Assembly (NCBI RefSeq): GCF_000420265.1
Contig: NZ_ATUP01000001.1
Coordinates: 1,736,001-1,800,000, forward strand
From: Oceanicaulis alexandrii DSM 11625
GTDB lineage: Bacteria > Pseudomonadota > Alphaproteobacteria > Caulobacterales > Maricaulaceae
DNA: 64,000 nt
Direction of reading: 5' to 3'
The position numbers and the translations under genes were made by a program. This document shows positions 1 to 9,031 of the stretch, one piece after another. Each line of letters starts with the position of its first letter. Position 1 is the first letter of the stretch. The notes below the pieces were generated by a model. That model was not told the DNA's origin. It made no database searches and saw only the letters and a list, made by a program, of their open reading frames with translations.

Positions 1-87
1 GCCTGCAAAACACTGAGTTCCATGGCTTGCAGCCTGGAGAGGAGGTTCTTACCGTCGCCGTCGTTTTGCACAGGTCCAGAGGCGCTC

Positions 88-1089
88 ATGTCCAAACTTC
101 TCAACGATCTCGACCAATTGGCCATTGTGCGCCATGACTGGACGCGCGCCGAGGTCGCCGCCATCCATGATGCGCCGTTTAATGATCTGATCTTCGCCGC
201 GCAAAGCCTGCACCGCCGGGGACATCGCCCCAATACGGTCCAGAAATCACGCCTGCTTTCAATCAAGACCGGCGGCTGCGCGGAGGATTGCGGCTATTGC
301 AATCAGTCCGCACACTTTGACACCGGTCTTAAGGCGTCCAAGTTGATGGATCCCGAAGAGGTCGAGAAAAAGGCGCAAGAGGCCAAAGATCAAGGCGCCA
401 CCCGGTTTTGCATGGGGGCGGCCTGGCGCGAGCTGAAAGAGCGCGACGAGCCGAAAATCCACGACATGATCCGCCGCGTCAAAGCGATGGGGCTTGAGAC
501 CTGCATGACGCTGGGGATGCTGGGCGAGGGACAAGCCGAGCGCCTGGCGGCCGCGGGGCTTGATTATTACAATCACAATCTCGACACCTCGCCGGAATAC
601 TACAAGCAGATCATCACCACCCGCACCTGGGACGACCGGATCGACACCCTGTCCAAGGTGCGCGCGGCGGGCATGAAGACCTGCTGCGGCGGCATTATCG
701 GCATGGGTGAAAGCAAGGACGACCGCATCGGGCTACTGGCCGAGCTCGCCAGCCTGCCGGTCCACCCTGAAAGCGTGCCGGTCAATCATTTGGTGGATGT
801 GGACGGCACGCCGCTATCGGGTTCTCAGCCGCTCGACGGGCTCGATTTCGTCCGCGCGATCGCCACAGCCCGGATCATCATGCCCAAAAGCGTGGTGCGC
901 CTGTCAGCAGGCCGCGAGACCATGTCGCGTGAACTGCAGGCGCTGTGCTTCCTGGCGGGCGCGGGTTCGATTTTCGTCGGCGATGAACTTCTGACCACGC
1001 CGAACCCGGATCAAAACACGGATGCGTCCTTGTTGTCTGATCTGGGGCTGCAAGGCGATCAGGCCGGGCCTGCACCGGCGGGCGCCTGA
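88..1089 (+). CDS. bioB: Biotin synthase
   Basis: Radical-SAM enzyme that inserts sulfur into dethiobiotin, the last step of biotin synthesis. The cluster-binding motif is seen as CAEDCGYC, followed by family-typical stretches such as [12 protein letters not shown] and GGIIGMGE. I place the start at the ATG at 88, which gives 333 residues, close to the usual 320-350. The frame stays open to an ATG at 22, but those extra residues do not look like BioB. A purine-rich AGAGG lies just upstream of 88. It ends 12 bases before the convergent divL stop. No other biotin genes are in view, so it seems to stand alone here. Confidence 0.96.
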   Translation: MSKLLNDLDQLAIVRHDWTRAEVAAIHDAPFNDLIFAAQSLHRRGHRPNTVQKSRLLSIKTGGCAEDCGYCNQSAHFDTGLKASKLMDPEEVEKKAQEAKDQGATRFCMGAAWRELKERDEPKIHDMIRRVKAMGLETCMTLGMLGEGQAERLAAAGLDYYNHNLDTSPEYYKQIITTRTWDDRIDTLSKVRAAGMKTCCGGIIGMGESKDDRIGLLAELASLPVHPESVPVNHLVDVDGTPLSGSQPLDGLDFVRAIATARIIMPKSVVRLSAGRETMSRELQALCFLAGAGSIFVGDELLTTPNPDQNTDASLLSDLGLQGDQAGPAPAGA

Positions 1090-1101
1090 CGCCCGCCCGG
1101 C

Positions 1102-3564
1102 TTATTCCGCGCTCAGCGAATGGCTGCCCGGCAGGTCAAGCTCGGGGGCGGATTGAGAATTAGTGATCCGGGGCAGGTGGCAGGTCACGCGCGTGCCTTC
1201 GCCCGGCTCGCTTTCCAGCTCCACCCAGCCGCCATGCAGCCGGATGATGTCGTTGACGAGGGCCAGGCCCAGGCCGGCGCCGCCGCCATCGCCGCGTTCA
1301 AAGCGTTCGAAGATCTTCGCCTGACGGTCGGGCGCGATGCCGACGCCGTCATCGGCCACCCAGATGGACACATCCTCGCCGGTGACGTCTGCGCCCACTT
1401 CCACCGCGCCGCCGGGGCTGACATGGTCCATGGCGTTGGTGAGCAGGTTGTAGAAGACCTGTTTGAGGCGTTTGGCGTCCGCGCGGACCAGAGAGGCGTC
1501 CTGATCAGCGTTGAGGGATAGCTTGATGCCAGAATGCTCGGCGCGTGAGGCGATGAGTTCAGACGATTCCTCGGCCAGGGCGTGCAGGTTCACATCGCCC
1601 AGCTCCAGCTCCAGCTGGCCAGCATCAATGGCGGCGATATCCAGAATATCGTCGATCAGCTTGCCCAACTGGCCAGAGGCGGTCTGGATCGCGCCCATAT
1701 GCTCTTTCTGACGATCTGACAGATCCCCCGCGAAGCCGCCCGCCAGCAGATCCGCATAGCCGTGGATCGTGGTCAGAGGCGTGCGTAGCTGATAGCTCAC
1801 ATGCTCGACAAACTCGGTCTTGATCCGCTCTGAGGCCTCCAGCGCTTCGGCGCGGTCACGCAAGGCGGATTCAATGCGGCGGCTGTCAGTAATATCGTCC
1901 CAGGCGATCACGGTCGCGCCATCGGGCAGCGGTCGGGTCAGCCAGGTCAGGACAGAGTTGTCGGCGCGGCGAATTTCACCCGTCATCGCCTTGCGCGATT
2001 CCGGGCTGGGATCGGTGATGCGCGCTTTCAGCTGGCCCCAGGCTTCGCTGTTGTCATAAAGCGGCTGGCAGGCGCTGACCACATCGTCAAAATGCACGCC
2101 GTCCAGCGTATCGGGATCGAGCTTCCACAGCGTTTCAAAGGCCGCGTTGCGCAGTTTCAGACGCCCGTCCGACCCGAACACTGCGACCGCTTCATGCAGC
2201 TTGTCCAGCGTCGCGCGTTGCACCTTGATCTGGGTGTTGTAGCGCGCTTGCAGTGACAGCTGGTCGGTCATGTCTTCGAAAATCACCAGCAGGCCGCCCA
2301 TGGGGTGCCGCTGGCGCGCGACGCGCAAGGTGCGCCCGTCCGGCAAGGCCCAGAGCTCGTCCGGTTCGGCTTCCGAGCCCGGAGCCGCTTCATAACGCGC
2401 CAGCTCGGCGGTGCGCCATTGGCTGTAATCGGCCTGTTCGGGCAGGCGGCGTTTCTCGCGCAAGCGGTCCAAAAGGACGCCATGGGCCGGACGGTCATTG
2501 AGGAAGGCCTCTTCCACATTGAACATCTGGGTGAAGGCCTGATTGTAAAAGACCAGCTTCTTGGCGCGGTCAAAGATCGCGACCGCCTCGGTCATATGGT
2601 TCAGCGTCAGGTCATGCGCTTCCCGGAACCGGTTCAGCGCAGCTTTGGCTTCTTCGCCGTCGGTCACGTCCACCGCGAAGCCCGCCACGCCGCCCTGAAC
2701 GGGATAGCTGGTCACCGACATCACCCGGCGCTGGCCGGCCAGCACCACGCCGCGGGCGCCGGTGCGGGTTTCGGCGGCGCTGAGCACGTCGCGCGCCTGA
2801 TCGGCCAGGCTGGGCTCCAGCAGCACCTGCCGGTCGATCACTTCAGCCACGTCCTTGGCCTCGACCGCTTTGACATAGGCGGCGTTCACCCAGGTCAGCC
2901 GGCCTTTGGCGTCCAGGCGCCACGCCGGAACCGGATTGCGGCCCATCATGTCCATGAAACCGATCGGATCGTCGTGACCGATCCCGTCAGGGCTGTGCGC
3001 GGCGCCTTCAGCCTGGCGCAGGGCGGTGTCGGTCAGCCAGATCACGAGCTGACGGCCGGCGGGGCGGCCATCCACCTGGACCTGACGACCGGACGGGCCG
3101 GACAGGGTCAGGGAAAACGCGGCGCCGTCCGCCATCAGGGCGCGCGCGCGGTCACGAAAACTCGTCGTCTCGCCTGTCGCGGTGCGCGCGGTGAAATCAG
3201 AAATGCTGTCCAGGATGTCGGTCGCGATCTGACCGCTGGGGCCGCCAGTCTGGCTCAGCTCGGCGAATTGCAGCAGCGAAGCGAGGGCGGCGGGAGACCC
3301 ATAGAGCTTGGGGGCGGACCAGTGCTCGGCGTCAGATTGCGGGGCCCCGTCCCAGACCACCACCACGCCCGGATGCGCCGCGAACAGGCTGTCATTGCGT
3401 TCGGCGCGGTCTTCTGCGGCGAGGATGCGGTCGCGCCAGAGTTTGCGGGCCTTTCGGGCGCCGGCGGTCAGTCTGTAAGCCCAGACCGAGGACGCCAGGG
3501 CGAAGGCGACCGAGCCGCCTGTGACGATGAGAGTGGCCAGTTGTACCGGTTCGGCTGCGGTCAT
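1102..3564 (-). CDS. divL: DivL-like PAS-domain pseudo-histidine kinase (tyrosine in H-box)
   Basis: About 820 residues from the ATG at 3564; an in-frame TTG at 3582 is the alternative. It has one N-terminal membrane segment, two or three PAS-like regions (roughly 210-310, 320-440 and 450-570), a dimerisation helix, and an ATPase domain with intact N-box (YNLLTNAMDHV), G1 (VADDGVGI) and G2 (GAGLGLAL). The H-box reads HVSYQLRTPLT, so Tyr591 (codon 1792-1794) replaces the phospho-accepting His. Tyr at this place is the hallmark of Caulobacter DivL, which controls CckA and thereby CtrA in the cell cycle (established for that family). Size and PAS layout agree. The partner kinase CckA and the regulator CtrA are not in this window. 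Confidence 0.88.
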   Translation of the reverse strand: MTAAEPVQLATLIVTGGSVAFALASSVWAYRLTAGARKARKLWRDRILAAEDRAERNDSLFAAHPGVVVVWDGAPQSDAEHWSAPKLYGSPAALASLLQFAELSQTGGPSGQIATDILDSISDFTARTATGETTSFRDRARALMADGAAFSLTLSGPSGRQVQVDGRPAGRQLVIWLTDTALRQAEGAAHSPDGIGHDDPIGFMDMMGRNPVPAWRLDAKGRLTWVNAAYVKAVEAKDVAEVIDRQVLLEPSLADQARDVLSAAETRTGARGVVLAGQRRVMSVTSYPVQGGVAGFAVDVTDGEEAKAALNRFREAHDLTLNHMTEAVAIFDRAKKLVFYNQAFTQMFNVEEAFLNDRPAHGVLLDRLREKRRLPEQADYSQWRTAELARYEAAPGSEAEPDELWALPDGRTLRVARQRHPMGGLLVIFEDMTDQLSLQARYNTQIKVQRATLDKLHEAVAVFGSDGRLKLRNAAFETLWKLDPDTLDGVHFDDVVSACQPLYDNSEAWGQLKARITDPSPESRKAMTGEIRRADNSVLTWLTRPLPDGATVIAWDDITDSRRIESALRDRAEALEASERIKTEFVEHVSYQLRTPLTTIHGYADLLAGGFAGDLSDRQKEHMGAIQTASGQLGKLIDDILDIAAIDAGQLELELGDVNLHALAEESSELIASRAEHSGIKLSLNADQDASLVRADAKRLKQVFYNLLTNAMDHVSPGGAVEVGADVTGEDVSIWVADDGVGIAPDRQAKIFERFERGDGGGAGLGLALVNDIIRLHGGWVELESEPGEGTRVTCHLPRITNSQSAPELDLPGSHSLSAE

Positions 3565-3625
3565 GACGCGCCATATCCCCAATTGCCTGGTGCGCTATCC
3601 CGCTGAACACGCGCACACGTGCGAA

Positions 3626-3653
3626 TCACATCTTACCGGAAGGTGAAATGTGA
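3626..3653. other. Inverted repeat upstream of divL
   Basis: Arms TCACAT and ATGTGA enclose TTACC and GGTGA around a GGAA centre. There is one c/a mismatch and one G-T pair, so about 11 positions pair over 28 bases. It lies 62-89 bases upstream of the divL ATG and 25 bases beyond the stop of the preceding lipoprotein gene. No U-run follows on either strand, so a simple intrinsic terminator is unlikely. An operator for divL or an attenuator-like leader hairpin are both possible (inference). Confidence 0.4.
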
Positions 3654-3677
3654 TGCGATGGGGAAGGCTGAACGGAT

Positions 3678-4127
3678 TTAGGGTGTTGTCTGGTAGCTTG
3701 TGGAGAAGTTGATTTCCTGACGGCAATTCAGTGCGTAACCGGGCGTGCTGCCAGTGGGCCAGGCGAATTGGTAGCCCGACAGGGATTCACCGGCGTTGAA
3801 GATGGCCTCGCGTTTGGCGGAGTTGGTCGTATCAGCGGGATTGCCCGCAAACCGTACATTCACGGCCCGGCCTTCAGGCGTAACGTCAAAGGTCAGGGGC
3901 ACGGTATAACTGAAGCCTCTGGATTGGTTGGCGTAGGCGATCGCCATCAGGCTTGGGGGGTAGACCAGCTCGGCGCGGCTCTGTCGTCGGAGGTTTGCGG
4001 TCTCACAGGGTTGGCTCGGTCCGGAAACCGCCTGCACATACGACGTGCCGCCAAAATCGACCCGGTCCGGTGTCGTGCACGCACCCAGCCCCAGCAGGCA
4101 TACGGTCGCGATAAGCTGTATTTTCAT
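3678..4127 (-). CDS. Small lipoprotein with TonB-C-like domain
   Basis: 149 residues from the ATG at 4127, which is preceded by a G-rich stretch that can act as a ribosome site. The N-terminus is a lipoprotein signal (MKIQLIATVCLLGLGAC) with lipobox LGAC. The rest, with YPPSLMAIAYANQSRG, then VPLTFDVTPEGRAVNVRF and a late YALNCRQEINFS strand, resembles the C-terminal domain of TonB-type energy transducers, fused here to a lipid anchor rather than a membrane helix. The gene just upstream (4191-4643) has the same design, so the two are probably paralogues. Function unknown; an envelope role is inferred. Confidence 0.72.
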   Translation of the reverse strand: MKIQLIATVCLLGLGACTTPDRVDFGGTSYVQAVSGPSQPCETANLRRQSRAELVYPPSLMAIAYANQSRGFSYTVPLTFDVTPEGRAVNVRFAGNPADTTNSAKREAIFNAGESLSGYQFAWPTGSTPGYALNCRQEINFSTSYQTTP

Positions 4128-4190
4128 GATCAATCCCCCCGAATCTCTGTGGGCGGGATATTGCAAATAAAAAACCCTTTTGGGGAGTCT

Positions 4191-4643
4191 TTATCGAATG
4201 CGTACTTCACCTTGGGTGAATTCAAACAACACCACGCAGCCATAAAGATTTGCGCCCTCGCTCAAGGGGGCGAAGCGCCAGTCTTCCACCGCGCGGAGGG
4301 CTTCGCGGTCAAAACTGCCGCCGGGCACGCCGCGCGCGACGGACACGTTTTCGGTCTCGCCGGCTTGAGTGACGTCAAACTGGACAATGGACCAGCCTTG
4401 CAGCCCGCGCGACCAGCCGCGCGCCGGATAGGCGGGCAGGCTGGCGTTTATCGCGCGCAAGGGCTCACCCGCGCACTGATCCGAACTCGCCGCCCGTTCC
4501 ACATTGGGCGGCACGGGCATGTCGGACGTGGCGATGAAGGGCTGAAGTCGCGGATCTGCCAGCGGGTTCAGTTCCGGGCTCGAACCGCACGCGGCGAGCG
4601 AGAGCGACAGGGCGAGAAGGGTCGGGATCAGGATCAGGCGCAT
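4191..4643 (-). CDS. Small lipoprotein with TonB-C-like domain
   Basis: 150 residues from the ATG at 4643. The signal MRLILIPTLLALSLSLAAC carries lipobox LAAC. The mature part has the TonB-C pattern: INASLPAYPARGWSRGLQG, then IVQFDVTQAGETENV, then SFDREALRAVEDWRFAP. It is the second of three consecutive minus-strand envelope genes and is related in layout to the next gene at 3678-4127. Real TonB has an N-terminal membrane helix and a Pro-rich linker; both are missing, so this is not a functional TonB as such. Substrate or partner cannot be told from sequence. Confidence 0.75.
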   Translation of the reverse strand: MRLILIPTLLALSLSLAACGSSPELNPLADPRLQPFIATSDMPVPPNVERAASSDQCAGEPLRAINASLPAYPARGWSRGLQGWSIVQFDVTQAGETENVSVARGVPGGSFDREALRAVEDWRFAPLSEGANLYGCVVLFEFTQGEVRIR

Positions 4644-4693
4644 GGCGCGCACAGTGTGCCGTGAGCGCAGGAAGGGCAAGGCGCAATGCCTGT

Positions 4694-5260
4694 TCAGCAA
4701 GGGGACGCGACTTCAAACTGCCTGGCCAATGAAGGACGAGGTTCCCGTTGTGGCGGCGGGATATGGAGTATGGTCACATCCCCGCTGATGTTCAGAGGCG
4801 CTATGAATGTTCCTGCATCCTCACTTGAAAGACACGTGAGGTACCTACCCAACGCGCGTTGTGCAGCGTTATTCAAACAGACATCCGATTCAGAGTGGAC
4901 TGAAACAGTTTCGCTTTGAAGCTCGATCTTTACAGGACAAGAATGCGTCGAACTATTTGAATAGTGAACAAGTCCCGACCGCCAGCCGCATTCGTCAGTC
5001 TGCTCGTCACTGACTGGGCTAAAGTGAGCCGCGATTTCTTGTGAGAGGATGACCCGAACCTCGGGAAGCGTGAGGGGATGCTGGTAGTGAAGGAGGTAGA
5101 CTTCAAAATCGGGTACGCAATCATTCTCGATGCGCGAAGGCACATAGCCGACAAGCTCGCGTCCGCCGCGTTCGTCGCTGACAGCGATGAGCTGGATCAT
5201 GACGAGCGCCAGAGTGACCGTGAGGCCGGCGGCACCGAACAGGCTGATGATCCATCGCAT
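4694..5260 (-). CDS. Hypothetical membrane-anchored protein
   Basis: 188 residues from the ATG at 5260. One N-terminal membrane segment (MRWIISLFGAAGLTVTLALV), then a soluble part with several cysteines (for example NDCVPDF, DECGWRSG, HSCPVKIE, SDVCLNN), which suggests disulfides in the periplasm. I do not recognise the family. It sits between ahcY and the two TonB-C-like lipoproteins on the same strand, 50 bases ahead of the first. The ahcY terminator lies just upstream, so these three genes probably have their own promoter near 5261-5310. Confidence 0.6.
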   Translation of the reverse strand: MRWIISLFGAAGLTVTLALVMIQLIAVSDERGGRELVGYVPSRIENDCVPDFEVYLLHYQHPLTLPEVRVILSQEIAAHFSPVSDEQTDECGWRSGLVHYSNSSTHSCPVKIELQSETVSVHSESDVCLNNAAQRALGRYLTCLSSEDAGTFIAPLNISGDVTILHIPPPQREPRPSLARQFEVASPC

Positions 5261-5314
5261 GGCAGACTCTCTTCTTTGGGACCCAATAATCCTGCCAGCC
5301 TTCCCGCCAGACAA

Positions 5315-5350
5315 GAAAAAACCCCGCCGGATCTCTCCGACGGGGCTTCT
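5315..5350 (-). terminator. Intrinsic terminator of ahcY
   Basis: Read on the minus strand, GCCCCGTCGG, a short AGAGAT loop and CCGGCGGGG form a strong stem followed by a run of six or more T. It begins about 20 bases after the ahcY stop and is the best terminator in this part of the window. Confidence 0.88.
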
Positions 5351-5372
5351 CGTCTTTAGGAGTAACTAGCGC

Positions 5373-6791
5373 CTAGTAGCGATAGTGCTCGGCCTTGAAC
5401 GGGCCTTTCTGCTCGACGCCGATATACTCGGCCTGCTCGGTGGACAGCTCGCTGAGATTGGCGCCCAGCTTTTCAAGGTGCAGGGCGGCGACTTTCTCGT
5501 CGAGATGCTTGGGCAGGATGTAGACCTGGTTCTCGTACTGATCGCCGCGGGTCCACAGCTCGATCTGGGCCAGCACCTGGTTGGTGAAGCTGGCGGACAT
5601 CACGAAGCTGGGGTGGCCGTTGGCGTTGCCCAGATTCACCAGGCGGCCTTCGGACAGCAGGATGATCTTGTTGCCGTCGGGGAATTCGACCAGATCGACC
5701 TGCGGTTTGACGTTGGTCCACTGGAAGTTCTTCAGCGCCTCGACCTGAATCTCGTTGTCGAAGTGGCCGATATTACACACGATCGCCATGTGCTTCATGG
5801 TGCGCATGTGGTCGACGGTGACGACGTCCTTGTTGCCGGTGGCGGTGACGACGATGTCGATATCGTTGATCACGTCTTCGAGGCGAACCACGGCGAAGCC
5901 GTCCATGGACGCTTGCAGGGCGCAGATCGGGTCGATCTCGGTGACCGACACGCGGGCGCCGGCGTTGCGCAGGGATTCAGCGGACCCTTTGCCCACATCG
6001 CCATAACCGCAGACGACGGCGGTCTTGCCGGCCATCATCAAATCGGTGCCGCGGCGGATAGCGTCCACCAGGCTTTCACGGCAGCCGTAACGGTTGTCGA
6101 ATTTCGACTTGGTCACAGAGTCGTTGACGTTGATCGCCGGGAAGGCCAGCTCGCCCTTCTTGGCCAGCTGGTACAGGCGCATCACGCCGGTGGTGGTCTC
6201 TTCAGACACGCCCTTGATCGCGGCCTTGGCCTTGGCGAACCAGCCCGGCGACAGCTTGATGCGGTTGCGGATGGTCTGGAACAGGAAGGATTCCTCTTCC
6301 GATTTCGGCTCGCCCAGGAAGTTCGGGTCGGCTTCGGCTTTTTCGCCCAGCTGCAGGTACATGGTGGCGTCGCCGCCATCGTCCAGGATCATGTTGGCGG
6401 TTTCGCCGTTCGGCCAATGGAAGATGGCGTCGGCATATTCCCAGTATTCTTCCAGCGTTTCGCCTTTATAGGCGAAAACCGGAATGCCGCGCTCGGCGAT
6501 GGCGGCGGCGGCGTGGTCCTGGGTGGAGAAGATGTTGCACGAGGCCCAGCGCACGTCCGCGCCCAGCTCAACGAGCGTTTCGATCAGCACCGCGGTCTGG
6601 ATGGTCATGTGCAGAGAACCGGCGATGCGCGCGCCCGCCAGAGGCTTCTTGCCTTTGTATTCTTCGCGCAGGGCCATCAGGCCGGGCATTTCAATCTCGG
6701 CCATCTCGATCTCTAGCCGGCCCCAGCGAGCCAGCGAGAGGTCTTTGACATAGCGATCGTCGCCGGTGTTGGCGGCATTGAGCAGGGTCAT
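5373..6791 (-). CDS. ahcY: Adenosylhomocysteinase
   Basis: 472 residues from the ATG at 6791 ([10 protein letters not shown]); the open frame extends 22 codons further, but through the leader RNA. It hydrolyses S-adenosylhomocysteine to adenosine and homocysteine, closing the methylation cycle in the cytoplasm. Seen: [17 protein letters not shown], the NAD-binding [27 protein letters not shown], and the C-terminal KAEHYRY. Length and ending are those of the bacterial long form. It is transcribed alone, ending in a strong terminator, and is preceded by what looks like an SAH riboswitch that would raise expression when the substrate accumulates. Confidence 0.98.
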   Translation of the reverse strand: MTLLNAANTGDDRYVKDLSLARWGRLEIEMAEIEMPGLMALREEYKGKKPLAGARIAGSLHMTIQTAVLIETLVELGADVRWASCNIFSTQDHAAAAIAERGIPVFAYKGETLEEYWEYADAIFHWPNGETANMILDDGGDATMYLQLGEKAEADPNFLGEPKSEEESFLFQTIRNRIKLSPGWFAKAKAAIKGVSEETTTGVMRLYQLAKKGELAFPAINVNDSVTKSKFDNRYGCRESLVDAIRRGTDLMMAGKTAVVCGYGDVGKGSAESLRNAGARVSVTEIDPICALQASMDGFAVVRLEDVINDIDIVVTATGNKDVVTVDHMRTMKHMAIVCNIGHFDNEIQVEALKNFQWTNVKPQVDLVEFPDGNKIILLSEGRLVNLGNANGHPSFVMSASFTNQVLAQIELWTRGDQYENQVYILPKHLDEKVAALHLEKLGANLSELSTEQAEYIGVEQKGPFKAEHYRY

Positions 6792-6794
6792 GGG

Positions 6795-6868
6795 AAGGCG
6801 CCTTGTTTTTGACTTCGAACAGGTCAGAGCCTGATGGTTCCATTTGGGACAGCGCACCTCTTAACACG
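6795..6868 (-). promoter_or_regulatory. Probable SAH riboswitch in the ahcY leader
   Basis: Read on the minus strand the leader contains AAGAGGTGCGCTGTCCC and, 10 bases on, ATCAGGCTCTGACC, close to the conserved core of the ahcY/SAH motif (GAGG-GCGCUG ... CAGGCUCG). P1 can form between GTT(A)AGAG and CTCTGAC with one bulged A. A second helix pairs GTCCC with GGAAC. AGGTGC can pair with GCGCCT at 6797-6802 as the pseudoknot that this class uses. That 3' element is only a few bases before the ahcY ATG, so folding would act at translation start. The family match is from memory of the consensus, not from a covariance search. Confidence 0.72.
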
Positions 6869-6933
6869 CGTCCCAAAACGGGCAAACCATCTGGCGTATT
6901 GAACATGAATCGGCAGGAAAAACCCCCGACTTC

Positions 6934-6948
6934 TTAAAAAGGTCCTAA
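6934..6948 (+). promoter_or_regulatory. CtrA-like site
   Basis: TTAA-N7-CTAA, one base from the TTAA-N7-TTAA box bound by CtrA in Caulobacterales. It lies between divergent ahcY and the membrane gene at 7070, about 120 bases from the latter. The core AGGTCCTAAATC recurs near 27660. Such sites occur by chance, so this is only a candidate. Confidence 0.3.
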
Positions 6949-7069
6949 ATCTGTATAAACTTTATGGTAAGATTTTTGCTCAGGACCCGTGATATGGGTT
7001 CATGCGGCATGGCCGCAGGAGACGCCGAGGGGCGGCGGACCTGTGCGACGGACTGAGGGGACTGTTGAA

Positions 7070-8953
7070 ATGGCGAATTTGCCGACCGCTTATGCGAGCC
7101 AGCATTTTGGACGTAAGACGCTGGATTTCTACGCCGCCGCCGGTGAGGTGAGCGGGTCCGATCCGCGCGCCCGCGCCGATGAGCACAGCCTGACCGATTA
7201 TGACGGAGCCAAACATACTGTGCGCGTCATGGATCGTGATTTCGCGCTTGAGGCCGGAGATCAGGCGTCTGTTCTGCGCATGCAGACCGGGCCGTCCCGG
7301 CGTTCACGCCCGGTCGCTGTCGTCAATCATACCCGTCAGGGCTGGTCGCGCACCCATCCCGGCGCCAGCGCCATGCTGTCTCGCGCCGGCGTCGCCCGCA
7401 ACGTCAACTGGTTCCTGACGGTTCTGCTGTTCGCGCTCGCCGCCATGGTGATGGTCTGGCCGTATCTGCGCACCTTCCTCGTGGAAGTGGACCCTAGCCT
7501 CTTCGGCGTCGCGCCCTCTTTCAATATCTTTGCGCTGGCGCTTGGCGCTCTGCCCGATCTGGGCAATTGGAGCTTTTCGCAAACTGTCAGCCCCGTCAGC
7601 GCGCTTATTGCGCAGTCTGTCCCGTCCATGGCGGAGCAGGCCGATCAGATTGTCTTTTACGCCTTGTCTGGTCTGGGGGCGCTGGTGGTGTTCGCGACGC
7701 GCTCCTGGCGGTTGCTCTGGGCGCCGCTGTTTGTGGGATTGGTCGCCGCGGCGGCTCTGGGGCTGGGCGGGCTCGAGGCCGCAGCGGGTTACGCCGTCAT
7801 CGCTTATGGCGTTTCCGCCGTCATCTTCATGGTTGGCGGGGTGATCAACCGTATTCGCGACGCTGCGCGGCTTGAGCGGCGCATTGCGCTTCTGGCCGAT
7901 CATCTTCAGCGTCATGCGCCGGAAGAGACCATCGCACGTACGGAAGAGCCCGAAGTCGAGCCTGAAGTGGCGGAAGTCTCCGAAGAGGCCGCAGAGGACA
8001 CGGCTGCGATGAGTGCGGTCGCGGCCCCGGTCAGCGCGGCGCTGAGTGAAACCGGTGAAGAGCCCCGGATGGAGACCGCTGATGAGCCGGCTCCAGGCTC
8101 GTCTGAAGATGACGCGGGCGCCGTAGACGCGGAGCCTGAGATGCAGGCTGATGCGGCACAGACTGACGAAGCGCCGACCTTGGAAGAGAGCGCGGAGTCC
8201 TCCACTGACGATCAAGAGGACGTCGTCAATGCGACGCAGACGGTTTCAGAGACCGTGGATGGAGACCTTGAGGTCACGCACGAGCCTCAGTCTGAGGCTG
8301 AGCGGCAAGACGAGGTCGTAAGCTCGGATATGAAAGAGGCCGAGCCGGCGCTTTCAGAGGGCGACGCGATTGATGAGGGTTCTGTGGCCGAAGCGCCGGC
8401 TGCAGATGAGACGGATGTTGGCGCGGAAGAAGGCGCTGCGAATGCTGCTGTCCTCGCTGAGGATCAGCAAGCTGTGCACGATGACGCCACGCCAGATGAA
8501 GCCGATGACGGCGTTGAGGTCGAGGCCGAGCTTGAAACGGAGCTTGAAACCAGCGCTGAAGCGGATGCTCTGACTTCAGAAGTCGCAGAAGAGGCTGAGC
8601 CTGCCTTGGCTCTTCCAGAGACTGAGCTTGATGCCGGGGCGTCTGAGGACAAGCCGGAAGATGAGGTCGAACTCGCCGGTTTGGATGCGGAAGAAGCAGA
8701 GCGGATGAAGAATGATCCGCGTTACGCCGCGCGCGCCATCGTGCTGCCCTCGCCGCCGCCCATGCCGTCGGCGGAAGAGAGCACAGACACTGCAATGGCT
8801 TCGGCGCAACCCACCACACGTGAAACGCGCGAGCTGCGGCCTAGCGCACCCTTGACCAATCGGGTCCTGTCACTGTTTTCCAACCCGGTCGTGCCGCCGG
8901 CGCCGCCCGCGCCGCCAGCGCCGAGCCGGTCCCAAGAGGATGAAGACGCCTGA
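7070..8953 (+). CDS. Membrane protein with long acidic low-complexity tail
   Basis: 627 residues from the ATG at 7070, chosen because GAGGGGA precedes it; the frame opens further upstream without a better site. Residues about 1-105 are soluble. Then come four or so membrane segments (for example FLTVLLFALAAMVMVWPYL, VFYALSGLGALVVFA, and a long Ala/Gly-rich pair near 220-265). The rest, roughly 270-580, is an Ala/Glu/Asp-rich tail almost without hydrophobic or basic residues, closing with a Pro-rich stretch (PPAPPAPPAPS). I do not recognise a family. The tail could be a disordered linker or a binding surface for basic proteins (inference). A bidirectional terminator follows. Confidence 0.8.
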   Translation: MANLPTAYASQHFGRKTLDFYAAAGEVSGSDPRARADEHSLTDYDGAKHTVRVMDRDFALEAGDQASVLRMQTGPSRRSRPVAVVNHTRQGWSRTHPGASAMLSRAGVARNVNWFLTVLLFALAAMVMVWPYLRTFLVEVDPSLFGVAPSFNIFALALGALPDLGNWSFSQTVSPVSALIAQSVPSMAEQADQIVFYALSGLGALVVFATRSWRLLWAPLFVGLVAAAALGLGGLEAAAGYAVIAYGVSAVIFMVGGVINRIRDAARLERRIALLADHLQRHAPEETIARTEEPEVEPEVAEVSEEAAEDTAAMSAVAAPVSAALSETGEEPRMETADEPAPGSSEDDAGAVDAEPEMQADAAQTDEAPTLEESAESSTDDQEDVVNATQTVSETVDGDLEVTHEPQSEAERQDEVVSSDMKEAEPALSEGDAIDEGSVAEAPAADETDVGAEEGAANAAVLAEDQQAVHDDATPDEADDGVEVEAELETELETSAEADALTSEVAEEAEPALALPETELDAGASEDKPEDEVELAGLDAEEAERMKNDPRYAARAIVLPSPPPMPSAEESTDTAMASAQPTTRETRELRPSAPLTNRVLSLFSNPVVPPAPPAPPAPSRSQEDEDA

Positions 8954-8978
8954 TCCGGGCAAGCCTGCGACACATCAT

Positions 8979-9015
8979 GAAAAACGCCGCCGGGAGAGCC
9001 CGGCGGCGTTTTTCA
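8979..9015. terminator. Bidirectional intrinsic terminator
   Basis: AAAAACGCCGCCGGG, a short loop and CCCGGCGGCGTTTTT form a perfect stem with A- and T-runs on its two sides. It separates the convergent acidic membrane gene and the HPr gene and would serve both. Confidence 0.92.
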
Positions 9016-9031
9016 TGCGCGCCGGGTCGAC

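Noticed and set aside
2305-3606. 433-codon open frame opposite divL
   Set aside because: A shadow frame of the GC-rich divL coding strand; composition is Gly/His/Arg-rich and not protein-like.
5385-6716. 443-codon open frame opposite ahcY
   Set aside because: Antisense shadow of a certain gene, with runs of Asp/His/Gly and no start signal.
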